Position numbers and translations under genes: made by a program. Shown here piece after piece: positions 14,831-23,497 of a stretch of DNA of 33,751 nucleotides (its first letter is position 1; the number at the start of each line of letters is the position of its first letter). The notes beneath the pieces were generated by a model. That model was not told where the DNA came from, did no database searches, and worked only from the letters and a program-made list of their open reading frames with translations. Source of the stretch: Planctomycetota bacterium (GTDB taxonomy: Bacteria; Planctomycetota; Phycisphaerae; Phycisphaerales; SM1A02); NCBI GenBank assembly GCA_024230295.1, contig JAAERN010000069.1, forward strand, positions 1 through 33,751, read 5' to 3'.

Positions 14831-16717
14831 TCACTCGGCTGTGTCGACCTTTGCGAGTGGCCTGCCAGGAGTTTCCTTTCTAGTAGACACGCCTGGCTCC
14901 GACGTCTCACGGTCAATTGCAACCTGAACGAACGACGTTGTGTGGATCGACTGCGTCCCTTCGATGCTTCGCATGGGGATTGAACTTTTCGGTGGCGCCG
15001 TGTACCGATGGATTTTGCGAAACATCAGTCGGATGGCCCACCCAAGGGTGCGGCGAATGTTCTGGGTGTTGCCGAGCATTCCGAATATCTGCGCAGCAGC
15101 AGGTTTGTCGCCCACCTTGGTCTTCTTTGTGAGTGCCATGAGCAGCCACCAAGGATTATAGAAGTAGCAATAACTTATAAGGATGTTGAGTTGCTTCGTC
15201 CACGGACGCTTGGCATGCGAGGCGATCACATAGTTGCCGTCGTGCATGTACGGATCTACTCGTCTGCCGCCGACACGCTCGAATACCTGTTTAGAAGTGA
15301 ACGTTTCGTGATACAGCTTGCTGCCTGGTGACGGAACGATCATCAGAACCTGCAGAGATACGGCGCCGGCTTTGCGAAGGAGTTTGACTTGGTTGAGCAG
15401 ACCGTAGTGGCTGCCTCGCGTATAGAGGGGCTGTGAGTCGTGGTGCATCATCATCGGCATCGGGCAGATGCCAGCGTCGCGGAGCTTTTGAAATGCCTCG
15501 GTGGTCTTGTCGACACTCTGCCCCTTCTTGACGAGCGTTGCGGTCAGATCCTCAACGCCGATCCAAAGGGCTCTGCACCCAGCCTCTCGCATGAGCGGAA
15601 GGTGTTCCTTCATTTTGATCGTGTCGTGAATTGTGACTTCTGTAGCCCAGCGAACTCTGGATCCGAGCCGCGATCCTCCAGTCTCCGTTCTGGCGATGGT
15701 CTCAGCGATCTGCAGAGCGCGATCATGGTTGTTGAAGAAGTTGTCGTCCGTTCCAAAGAAGTGGCGGTGACCGAACTCCGTATTGATGCGGTGCATTTCA
15801 TCTGCAATCCGCTCCGGGCTCTTGGCCCGATTGTGCCTTTGGTTGTAGGCAGGGATCGGGCAGTACGGGCAAGCGAACTTGCAGCCAAACGTCATGACGA
15901 GTGAGCTGATTGGCGAGTACTTGCGTACTCGTTCGGGTGGCAGTGGATGGGATCCGAGCCCAATTGCGCGGCTTGGTGGTTCGAGGATTTTGTATCCAAG
16001 AACTGGATGTGGCAACTCGTCAAGATCACTCAAGAGTCTCTGGACACCAGTGTCGATCAACTGTTCTGCAACGCCATCCTGCCTTCCGAGTGGATACACA
16101 AGGCCTGGAATCTCATTCAGATCGCCAGCGTCGCGTGCTCGAACAAAGGCAGATCGCATTGACTCGCCTTGGCTACGCGTTGAAAGAATGACTTCCAACA
16201 GGCTGAGGAAGACGAACTCCTCGCCAGTTACAGCGATGTCAGGACCTGCAGCATCATTTGGATCGTTGCTGAATACTTTGAAGGGCTCATACAAAGCGTG
16301 CGATCCGCCAACAATGATGAGCGGGCGATCGTTTGGATCTATTCGTCGTGCATCACGAACCAAGGCTTTGCATGCGGCCTCGTGCATTCCCATGGATGAA
16401 ACCATGAAGAGGTCTGGAATACGCCCATCGAGCCGCATATGTGATGGACGGAAGCGTCGGTTCCACTGCTGAAGGACCAGCCGTGTCTTCTCAAAACCAG
16501 TATCGACCATTGCCGAACCGATTGCCCGAATGCCAGCGGGTGCCATTCGTGTGTCTGTAAAGATGAATGGGAGCATCCGAGTTCGATGATCGAAGGCGCA
16601 GGCCACCACAGTAGTAAGGTCTTGGCGGCGACTCATGGCTCTGAGGCGATGGCGGAGGGCCGTCATGGCTCCTGGCGTAATGAGTTGGTCGCCAGGAGGA
16701 CGCCGTAGAAGTTCCAA
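14831..16717 (-). CDS. B12-binding-type radical SAM protein
   Basis: A 628-residue protein. Residues about 40-180 look like a cobalamin-binding Rossmann-type domain (PDLFMVSSMGMHEA, LIIVGGSHALYEPF, DIAVTGEEFVFLSLLE). Residues about 270-500 are a radical SAM core with the iron-sulfur motif CKFACPYC, cysteines 279, 283 and 286. The C-terminal 120 residues are family-specific and contain a hydrophobic helical region. B12-dependent radical SAM enzymes methylate or rearrange unactivated carbons in lipids, pigments and natural products. The substrate here is unknown and no pathway genes adjoin. The start at 16717 is a TTG with GGAG about 10 bases before it; the ATG at 16666 is a real alternative but its AGGAG is very close. 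The flanking stretch 16718-16942 holds nothing I recognise. Confidence 0.85.
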   Translation of the reverse strand: MELLRRPPGDQLITPGAMTALRHRLRAMSRRQDLTTVVACAFDHRTRMLPFIFTDTRMAPAGIRAIGSAMVDTGFEKTRLVLQQWNRRFRPSHMRLDGRIPDLFMVSSMGMHEAACKALVRDARRIDPNDRPLIIVGGSHALYEPFKVFSNDPNDAAGPDIAVTGEEFVFLSLLEVILSTRSQGESMRSAFVRARDAGDLNEIPGLVYPLGRQDGVAEQLIDTGVQRLLSDLDELPHPVLGYKILEPPSRAIGLGSHPLPPERVRKYSPISSLVMTFGCKFACPYCPIPAYNQRHNRAKSPERIADEMHRINTEFGHRHFFGTDDNFFNNHDRALQIAETIARTETGGSRLGSRVRWATEVTIHDTIKMKEHLPLMREAGCRALWIGVEDLTATLVKKGQSVDKTTEAFQKLRDAGICPMPMMMHHDSQPLYTRGSHYGLLNQVKLLRKAGAVSLQVLMIVPSPGSKLYHETFTSKQVFERVGGRRVDPYMHDGNYVIASHAKRPWTKQLNILISYCYFYNPWWLLMALTKKTKVGDKPAAAQIFGMLGNTQNIRRTLGWAIRLMFRKIHRYTAPPKSSIPMRSIEGTQSIHTTSFVQVAIDRETSEPGVSTRKETPGRPLAKVDTAE

Positions 16718-16942
16718 GTGCTGTTGCTCCGAAGGAACGCCACAAAGGAGAACCTATGGATCATGGTATGGGAGATTGGCACACAGGGTGTGGGTGGAGT
16801 GTTCGCAAAGGATTGAATTATGACGGGTGGTGGAGGATCCGTGAGGGGGCTCTTTTTGCCTATTGAGGCGCCCGGCAATGTGATGGCGGACTTCTGTTCT
16901 CCACGCTTGATCCCACTCCAATCAGTGGCGAACCGAGGTGAG

Positions 16943-17431
16943 TCAACTTTCGTCTAGGACCTTGATCAACTGAAGGCATGGATTGTCTTTGTCCCAGAGT
17001 GTCAGAAACTCCGTGAGTGGCGTGAAGCCCATCGCCTCATACCAATGGCGTGTTCGTTCGTAGCGTTCACACGCTTGTCGTGGAGAGAGTGTCTTGACCT
17101 GCAGAAACCTCGTGCCGATACGTCGCAGATGCGCCTCGGACGCATCAAGCAGTGCTTTCCCGATTCCTTTTCGGTGCCATTCGGGCCGGACGCACAGCAC
17201 ATGCAACTCCGCCGACAATGGGAAGTGCTGCTCGATCGTCATGAAGCCAACTGCCTGATCGCCTCGCATCGCCAAGACTGTTGGCATGTTTTTGATGACC
17301 TCGACGTAGCTGACAATCGACTTTTCGATACCGAACCAGTCTGGAGCGCTTCGGAGAATCGGCTCGCATATCGCAGCCATTCCTGTGGCGGGCGGATGAA
17401 TGATGATTTCTTCAGGGAGGGGTGATGCCAT
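16943..17431 (-). CDS. GNAT family N-acetyltransferase
   Basis: A 162-residue single-domain GNAT enzyme transferring an acetyl group from acetyl-CoA to an amine. The acetyl-CoA-binding motif A is VLCVRPEWHRKGIGKALL near 83-100, with the R..G.G.A pattern. The second half has the YEAMGF motif typical of the family at about 134-139. The substrate is unknown. The start is the ATG at 17431 with no clear ribosome binding site. That codon overlaps the start of the divergent permease gene. A broken copy of its C-terminal part is found at 10550-10738. Confidence 0.92.
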   Translation of the reverse strand: MASPLPEEIIIHPPATGMAAICEPILRSAPDWFGIEKSIVSYVEVIKNMPTVLAMRGDQAVGFMTIEQHFPLSAELHVLCVRPEWHRKGIGKALLDASEAHLRRIGTRFLQVKTLSPRQACERYERTRHWYEAMGFTPLTEFLTLWDKDNPCLQLIKVLDES

Positions 17432-18390
17432 GCGCTGGAGTGTATTCTCTACTTCCCTTGAAAGGTCACCCCGAGCAAACCAGAGATCATGCAGCCGCCG
17501 GAGTCGCGATGGCGATCGGCGCTTATGGTTGGTGGGCGATCGTCACGCCGCTGTATTACCGCGTCATTGACGAAGTGCCAATCGGGGAACTACTTGCTTG
17601 GCGGGTGGTGTCTGGATTGCCCGCCTTGTGGGTGCTGCTTTGGATGGTGCGGCGTATGCCCGAATTCTGGGCGGCGCTGCGGCAGCCGCGGGTGCTCTTG
17701 CTCCTCGCCGCATCGGCAGTGTTTATTGCGATCAACTGGGTGGTCTTTGTGTGGGCCGTTATCGACAACAGGCTCAGCGAAGCAAGTCTTGGGTACTACA
17801 TCAACCCCCTGCTGTCGGTGGCGCTCGGGATGGTGGTGCTTGGCGAGCGGCTGCGAAGGATGCAGTGGGTTGCCATTACGCTGGCAGCGAGCGGTGTTGC
17901 TGTGCTCGCGTGGAAACTCGGCGGCCTGCCCTGGATTTCACTCACGCTTGCTGGTTCGTTCGGACTCTATGGACTGACTCGGAAGCAAGTGAATGTCGGG
18001 CCAGCAGCAGGGCTGGCTGTTGAGATGCTGCTCTTGCTGCCGTTCATGGTGGGCCTGTTGTGGTTCGACCACGTTCGATACGGCAACACCGTTCTCGCCG
18101 GGCCATGGTGGGTCTCATTGCTATTGCTGCTAGGCGGCGTTGTGACGATTGTCCCACTGGTGTTGTTTTCGGGTTGCGTCAGGCGGCTGCGGCTTTCATC
18201 GGTGGGCGTGCTCCAGTACATCTCGCCCACGGGGCAACTGCTGCTTGCGGTTCTTGTGTTTGGCGAACCATTCGGCCCGGAACGCGGCGCCGCGTTCGTG
18301 CTTATCTGGTCGGCTGTGATCATCTATTCGATCGACTCGGTTCGCCGGTCAAGACGCCCCGAGTCGATCGAAGTTCCAGGTGAGATGTAG
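17425..18390 (+). CDS. rarD: RarD/EamA-family permease
   Basis: A 321-residue inner-membrane protein with ten predicted helices in two EamA halves, matching the RarD subfamily of drug/metabolite transporters. Supporting segments: AYGWWAIVTPLYYRVIDEVP at the first helix, LLAWRVVSGL, NWVVFVWAVIDNRLSEASLG, YYINPLLSVALGMVVLGERL and, near the C-terminus, LQYISPTGQLLLAVLVFGEPF. The physiological substrate of the family is poorly known. I chose the ATG at 17425 because GGGAGGGG lies just upstream. Its first about 28 residues precede the usual RarD start, so the ATG at 17509 is possible. The gene is divergent from, and overlaps by a few bases, the acetyltransferase gene. Confidence 0.88.
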   Translation: MPCAGVYSLLPLKGHPEQTRDHAAAGVAMAIGAYGWWAIVTPLYYRVIDEVPIGELLAWRVVSGLPALWVLLWMVRRMPEFWAALRQPRVLLLLAASAVFIAINWVVFVWAVIDNRLSEASLGYYINPLLSVALGMVVLGERLRRMQWVAITLAASGVAVLAWKLGGLPWISLTLAGSFGLYGLTRKQVNVGPAAGLAVEMLLLLPFMVGLLWFDHVRYGNTVLAGPWWVSLLLLLGGVVTIVPLVLFSGCVRRLRLSSVGVLQYISPTGQLLLAVLVFGEPFGPERGAAFVLIWSAVIIYSIDSVRRSRRPESIEVPGEM

Positions 18391-18414
18391 CGATCCAGGC
18401 AAGACCCGTTTCGG

Positions 18415-21324
18415 TCAGGGATCGCAGTCACCTCCATCGTTGCCATACCGATCACAGTTCAGGAAGATAGGTACGCCGTTCCATAAGTAGGTGCCGTCGT
18501 CACAGTACCCGTCGCCGACCCAATCGCCTGGGCAGCAGTTCCCGTTGCAATCAGCGATTTCACCGGGTTCGCAGGCTTCGCAGTCGCCTTCGTCCCACTG
18601 GTACTGCTCGCAGTTGAAGTAGATCGGAACACCGTTGTACTCGTAGGATCCGTCGTCACACGTTCCATCGCCAAGCCACACGCGGGGGGCGCATGAGCCG
18701 AAGCAATCGTAGATGACCAGATCCCCACATCCGCCCGTGTCCGGACAATCGCCCCAATTCCCGAGCGTTGTCAGCATGTCATCGATATCGACATCACCGT
18801 CGCCATCGTGGTCGACGTGGTCGCAGTTGGTGCACTCGCCCCAGTAGGCCAGCAGGTAGAGAAGGTCATCGATATTGACGAAACCGTCGTTGTTGCTGTC
18901 TCCGATGCACTCACACTCATCCGGAACGCCATTGCCGTTGGTATCCGCGACGATGCCGAATGCGATTTCACATCCATCTGGCTTTCCATTTTCGTTGCAG
19001 TCCGATTCACACACGTGGGCACCAAATGCGAACACGCCGCCCATAAGCGTCATGCAATCATTCTCGGTGACGCCCCCAATGCAGTCTCCAGTGTCAAGGC
19101 AGCATGTTCCGATTGCAGGCATCTGCGTTGCGAGTAGATTCAGTGCCTCCTGAACAGCACCCCGGAACTGGGTGCTGTTTGGACCGGCAGGTATGATCGA
19201 TCCGCCGCTGTAGAGGCCCATCTCGGATCCTTGCTCGAAGAGCATAGAAGGATCCCAGCCAGATCCCTCTCCCGAGCCGCCGGAGAGCGTTGGTCCTTCC
19301 CATTCAGCGTTGAGCGTGAAGACCCGCGGGGCCTCATGCAGAACGGTTGGGGTTGCCAGTTCTCCGAGTACCAGCAGACGCCCCGCAGCCTGGCCTGGCC
19401 CGGGCGGATAGTCCTCGGAGTCTGAATCGTGGAAGGACGCATCGGTCATGACGAAGATGACGGGCGCCCTCGCGGCGTCCCATGAGATCGGCTGTGGTTC
19501 AATCTCTCCGAGGCTGGTGAATGCCTGGTCGCCGTCGAGGTCCAGCCCCAGTCCGGTCATGGCTTGATAGACAGCTTCATACTGAGATTCGGGCAGATCG
19601 TTGCCGCCGTCCGCCTCGAGATCACCAAGGATGCTCAGGACCGATGGTTCGTCTGACGTCAGATTGAGGTCGAGTTTCCAAGCCCAATCCGACGGATCTC
19701 CCACCGGTGACATCGGGAAGTCTCTGAAAGTGCCGATGCCGAAACGTGGGTTAGGGAATTTTGCCTGAATGTCATCGATGACCGATGGCATCTGGCCAAG
19801 CATGATCGGGAGATCGTCGGCGTAACTACCCGAAGTGTCGAAGATGAAAAGGACGTCGAGTGGCCTCGCCTCTGTGATCGGGAGCGGATCGACCGAGGCA
19901 TCGTAAAACATGGGATCCCCACAGGCGACAAAGTCGTCAATCGTTGGCCCGAATGCGGCCTGTGAATAGGGGCGTGAGTTTGGCGTTGAGTCGATCGAGA
20001 AGATGGACGAGGCAGCGGTGTCGTTCCAGAAGTCCCCTGCGTCACCGCGGTTCAACTTGGCTTCAAGATCGCAGCGGCCATCGGCCTGCTCTGGAACGAG
20101 ATAGGAGTGTGTTGCCCCCCCGGTGCAGAATTGATCATCATTCCACGCCGTGCCGACAGATGGGTCGACGTGCCAGATGAGCAATCCGCATCCGGTGAGA
20201 TTCTGGTCGAAGCCGATCGGCTGCCGGTTCTCAATCAGGAAGTACTCGACGCCTGCGGGATCGTGAACAATTTTGTAGGCGTCTGGCTGAGTTCCAATGG
20301 CGCGAATTGGTTCGTCGATGTAATCGCCGATCATGAGCGTCGGCTCGACCCATCCCAACTCTGCGCGGCACCACACCGAAATGTGGGCCGGAGAAGACGG
20401 GCTGTTCCAGTTTCCGGTACCCATGAGGCAGTGCCATCCGGTTCCAGCTTCGGAGTCAGCCCGGTCGTAGAGGTCGGGGAGGCCCAAAGCATGCCCGAAC
20501 TCGTGCGCGAAAACGCCCATTTCAATGAGATTGCCTGCAGAATTTTGCGCAGGCATGATGGTGTAGTCATTGATCATGATCTTTCCACCGCCCGTAGCGT
20601 CGTCATCGGTCGCCAGCATGCCGCCGCCTGAGGCATTGGCGTAGGTCCACCGGTGCGACCAGATGTTGGTGTTGGGCCCGGCTGTACCGTTTTCGCCGCC
20701 AAACTCCGGGTGAACGAGTCCAAGAAGATCGACGATACCATCATCATCACCGGAGTTCGGCACGCCATCGGGTCCGTCGTTGTCATAGATGCTGAAGTCA
20801 ATGGCGGAATCGACCGTGGCAAGGGCATCGGTGATGTACTTCTTCATCAGGTTGCCGCTTAGGCCATTGACGGCCCCTTCGTAGACGGTGTCGTTCGAAG
20901 GCAGGTTTCCGCCATTGACGAATCTACCGTCAAATGTGAAGGCGCCATATGACACTTCGGTCCAGTACTCAGCAAGTGTTCCGGTGGGCCAAGGGCCGTC
21001 AAAGATTTCGGTCTGCAGGTTGGCGACCGTGTTGGCTGGGATGTTGACGTTGGCAAAGCCGTTGACAATGACAGGGAGCTGAAGAACGCCGGAGACGCCG
21101 CGCGGTCCTGCGCGGAGTCCTGCTCTTGCGAGTTTTGCTTCGAGTGCCTTTCCTCGCCATGCACCGGGTGTCTCAACGGACACCTGGCTTCGGCGGAGAT
21201 GCTCAACGACGTGGTCGGGCAGCGTGCCTCCGTGCGAGCAACTCGTCGTCGCTGGTGCGGGTGTTGTCAGTGATGCCATCAGTATTCCCGTGATGGCGGC
21301 CGTGGTAGTTCGAATAGTCGTCAT
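18415..21324 (-). CDS. M6-type secreted metalloprotease with vWA-like, dockerin and Notch-repeat-like modules
   Basis: A 969-residue secreted protein. The ATG at 21324 follows GAAGGAAG and opens a signal peptide. The peptidase is of the M6 (immune inhibitor A) type: HEFGH at 274-278 with downstream GLPDLYD supplying Asp284, the family's third zinc ligand. Around 490 starts a von Willebrand A-like domain (RPLDVLFIFDTSGSYADD, with the DTSGS metal-site motif). After about 740 comes a Cys-rich GTCC unit like those of the protein at 2659-3324, then a dockerin-like pair (GDSNNDGFVNIDDLLYLLAY and DGDGDVDIDDMLTTLGNWG). Two tandem Cys/Asp-rich repeats of about 45 residues end the protein (GDG.CDDG.Y...NC..Y..D.GDC), resembling Lin-12/Notch repeats. 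Unusually, the dockerin pair is internal. It is convergent with rarD. Confidence 0.9.
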   Translation of the reverse strand: MTTIRTTTAAITGILMASLTTPAPATTSCSHGGTLPDHVVEHLRRSQVSVETPGAWRGKALEAKLARAGLRAGPRGVSGVLQLPVIVNGFANVNIPANTVANLQTEIFDGPWPTGTLAEYWTEVSYGAFTFDGRFVNGGNLPSNDTVYEGAVNGLSGNLMKKYITDALATVDSAIDFSIYDNDGPDGVPNSGDDDGIVDLLGLVHPEFGGENGTAGPNTNIWSHRWTYANASGGGMLATDDDATGGGKIMINDYTIMPAQNSAGNLIEMGVFAHEFGHALGLPDLYDRADSEAGTGWHCLMGTGNWNSPSSPAHISVWCRAELGWVEPTLMIGDYIDEPIRAIGTQPDAYKIVHDPAGVEYFLIENRQPIGFDQNLTGCGLLIWHVDPSVGTAWNDDQFCTGGATHSYLVPEQADGRCDLEAKLNRGDAGDFWNDTAASSIFSIDSTPNSRPYSQAAFGPTIDDFVACGDPMFYDASVDPLPITEARPLDVLFIFDTSGSYADDLPIMLGQMPSVIDDIQAKFPNPRFGIGTFRDFPMSPVGDPSDWAWKLDLNLTSDEPSVLSILGDLEADGGNDLPESQYEAVYQAMTGLGLDLDGDQAFTSLGEIEPQPISWDAARAPVIFVMTDASFHDSDSEDYPPGPGQAAGRLLVLGELATPTVLHEAPRVFTLNAEWEGPTLSGGSGEGSGWDPSMLFEQGSEMGLYSGGSIIPAGPNSTQFRGAVQEALNLLATQMPAIGTCCLDTGDCIGGVTENDCMTLMGGVFAFGAHVCESDCNENGKPDGCEIAFGIVADTNGNGVPDECECIGDSNNDGFVNIDDLLYLLAYWGECTNCDHVDHDGDGDVDIDDMLTTLGNWGDCPDTGGCGDLVIYDCFGSCAPRVWLGDGTCDDGSYEYNGVPIYFNCEQYQWDEGDCEACEPGEIADCNGNCCPGDWVGDGYCDDGTYLWNGVPIFLNCDRYGNDGGDCDP

Positions 21325-21489
21325 AGTTGATTCTTCCTTCAATGATGCCCCGCTCACCCTATTGGGAGTGGCGATCAGTCCTCGCACGGAATATAGCCCA
21401 TCGTGATCACGCCACGAATGGACAAAGTCAGCGACGTGTGCGAAATTCTTTTCGAGAGATTTCGCAGGCTGTGCTAAGAATGGCTTGCG

Positions 21490-21517
21490 GTCCCCCTCAA
21501 CGGGGATTGAGGGGGAC
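21490..21517. repeat. Perfect 11-bp inverted repeat
   Basis: GTCCCCCTCAA (21490-21500) pairs with TTGAGGGGGAC (21507-21517) around a 6-base loop. No T-run follows on either strand. It lies between two divergent secreted-protein genes and could be a decayed terminator of the relic gene next to it. Confidence 0.5.
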
Positions 21518-21559
21518 TGGCGTGATCTTGGTTGGAATTCTCAGTGGGATTCATACCTC

Positions 21560-21625
21560 GACTGCAATAGCCCGACCGATCTGGACGGAAGTGGCTCCGT
21601 CGATATTTTGATCCTGTTTGCTCGT
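21560..21625 (+). pseudogene. Dockerin-motif relic
   Basis: The plus strand reads DCNSPTDLDGSGSVDILILF, then AR. Intact neighbours read D.NGDG.VGTDDLLVILA, so the relic keeps the calcium loop but has lost about three residues between V and LILF. No start codon, signal peptide or stop in a sensible place accompanies it. The rest of 21388-21822 has no other gene. Confidence 0.55.
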
Positions 21626-21831
21626 CTAGAGGTACGAAACAGGACTGATCCGGGACAATTGCTCTCACTGGAGTTTGAGTGTGGGTCACGAAGCTCGCCC
21701 CATAACACTGCGCGAGAACCTCAAGCGCCGCGACGGGGGATGCTTGGAATAATTATGCGGATTCCGGGATGGACCTTCGCTTGAGAGGGTAGGGGGAGCG
21801 ATACTTAATCTCAGACGGAGAGGTGAGTGTG

Positions 21832-23019
21832 ATGTATGCAATGATTCTGATCGTGGCAGCTGCGGCGCCGCAGTTTGAAATCGTCGAAATCGGGACCTTC
21901 GGAACCGGGCCATGTGGTGCGCACGATATCAGTGAGGTGAACACCGCCTGCGGGCAGGGCACTGCGCCAAATGGTCTTTCGCAACACGCGTTCTATTGGG
22001 ACGGCAGCGTGATGCACAACATCGTGCCACTCAATGCGCCGAACGGTGGCAACACATGGGGCTTCGCGATGAACAGCCACGGGCATGTCGTTGGCTACTC
22101 GACGGCCGCGAGTGGGAACACGTACCATCCCTACGTATGGACATCTGAAGATGGCACCTCCGACCTCGGAGTACCCACATGGGCGGCGGGGAACTATGGG
22201 CAGGCATTGGATATCAACGACAGCGGAACCGTCGCAGGATTGGTTGGGACAGTGCCGTACAACATTCGTGGATGTATTTGGATCGACGGTGAAATGCGAC
22301 AGGTGGAGCCGTTCGGGGGAACCGAGTCGCAGTGTTCTGCCGTGAACGAGTTGAACGACGTCGTTGGATTTGCCCGGCTCGAGTCTGGAAAGATGCGCGG
22401 CTTCGTCGTTCCGAACGGCAACGTCGACGCCATTATCGAACTGGAAGCCCCTGAGGGTGGTGGTGCACGAGCCACCGACATCAATGAACAGCGCGTTGTG
22501 TGCGGCTGGGGCGCCAACGAGGACGGTACGTACCACGCGCTCAAGTGGTCGCTCGAAAACGGCATGGAGTATCTCGGTGAGCCGGAAGGCTGGCAGGCTT
22601 TTGCTTACGACATCAACGAGTCGGGCTGGGTTGTCGGCAAGGCGTGGGGGCCTTCATCACTTGCCGGAATTGCGTATTACGGCTGTGCTTGGATTGACGG
22701 TGAGTTTGTGCTGCTCAATGACCTCGTCATCAACAATGAGGGGGGCGCGGAGTTCCGAATCGCCCGCGGCGTCAATGAAAATGGATGGATTGCGACGTCG
22801 ATGGCATGGGATGATCAAGACAACCTCGCGGCTGTTCTCCGACCGGTGAGCGGAACGCCCGGGGATGTCAACGGTGATGGTGTTGTTGGTACGGATGACC
22901 TCTTGACGGTCATCTCAATGTGGGGGCCATGTGAGCCACCATGCAGCGCCGATTTGAACGGCGACGGGCAGGTCGGAACCGATGACCTTCTGGTGATCTT
23001 GGCGAACTGGACCAGTTGA
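21832..23019 (+). CDS. HAF-repeat secreted protein with dockerin-like tail
   Basis: A 395-residue protein. The ATG at 21832 follows GGAGAGG at 21817-21823; the GTG at 21823 is an alternative. The N-terminus (MYAMILIVAAAAPQ) is a short signal-like stretch. The body consists of repeats of the 'HAF' type seen in extracellular proteins, recognisable by recurring INDSGTVAGLVG, INEQRVVCGWG and INESGWVVGKAWG, each followed by a W.-rich strand. They probably form a beta-propeller. The C-terminus has both dockerin-like halves (GDVNGDGVVGTDDLLTVISM and DLNGDGQVGTDDLLVILANW). Function of the family is unknown; surface display or binding is an inference. It ends 23 bases before a strong terminator. Confidence 0.85.
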   Translation: MYAMILIVAAAAPQFEIVEIGTFGTGPCGAHDISEVNTACGQGTAPNGLSQHAFYWDGSVMHNIVPLNAPNGGNTWGFAMNSHGHVVGYSTAASGNTYHPYVWTSEDGTSDLGVPTWAAGNYGQALDINDSGTVAGLVGTVPYNIRGCIWIDGEMRQVEPFGGTESQCSAVNELNDVVGFARLESGKMRGFVVPNGNVDAIIELEAPEGGGARATDINEQRVVCGWGANEDGTYHALKWSLENGMEYLGEPEGWQAFAYDINESGWVVGKAWGPSSLAGIAYYGCAWIDGEFVLLNDLVINNEGGAEFRIARGVNENGWIATSMAWDDQDNLAAVLRPVSGTPGDVNGDGVVGTDDLLTVISMWGPCEPPCSADLNGDGQVGTDDLLVILANWTS

Positions 23020-23042
23020 ATATTGTTGCCGAATCAAACACT

Positions 23043-23076
23043 AAGAGTGGCGGCGAGTCGCCTCGCCGCCACTCTT
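23043..23076. terminator. Bidirectional intrinsic terminator
   Basis: A perfect 15-bp stem (23043-23057 with 23062-23076) with a TCGC loop lies between two convergent genes. On the plus strand it continues TTGTGATTC and on the minus strand TAGTGTTTGATTC, so T-richness is modest. Confidence 0.8.
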
Positions 23077-23081
23077 GTGAT

Positions 23082-23378
23082 TCAGGCGTTCTGCGGCTGC
23101 TTCGCAGCGGCCTCGTCATAGAGTTTCAGCACAATATTGCCAAAGGCGTGGGCCGGGCCGCCACCCATCAGGACAGCGATGTCCAGTGTCTCGAGCATCT
23201 CCTCCCTAGTCGCGCCGGCACGAACCGCCAGCGGGACATGGTGGTGCAGGCAGTGCTCGCACAGTCGGCTGACAGCGGCCACAACAGCCATCAGTTCCTT
23301 GGTCTTGACGTCGAGGACACCTGGCTCAAGGGATGCCCGGTACATCGATCGAAATGCTTGTTCGGATTCCTGTCTCAT
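23082..23378 (-). CDS. AhpD-like carboxymuconolactone decarboxylase family protein
   Basis: A 98-residue small all-helical protein of the CMD/AhpD superfamily. The redox motif C-E-H-C at about residues 40-43, followed by LHHH, is the AhpD-type CxxC...H site used for peroxide-related thiol chemistry. The following helix is typical (AGATREEMLETLDIAVLMGG). The ATG at 23378 has AGGAGA at good spacing. Role most likely in oxidative-stress protection as a disulfide reductase partner, but members also have other functions. It stands alone, convergent with the HAF-repeat gene and divergent from the thioredoxin-fold gene. Confidence 0.9.
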   Translation of the reverse strand: MRQESEQAFRSMYRASLEPGVLDVKTKELMAVVAAVSRLCEHCLHHHVPLAVRAGATREEMLETLDIAVLMGGGPAHAFGNIVLKLYDEAAAKQPQNA

Positions 23379-23497
23379 ATGGCAATCTCTCCTGTAAAAG
23401 GCTCGGTATAGGCGAGCGATGATAGGCGGAAGAACAGTTTCGCACGCTGACTGAAGGAGTGACTAGACTGATATCGTTTCAGAAGGAATGCAGACGA

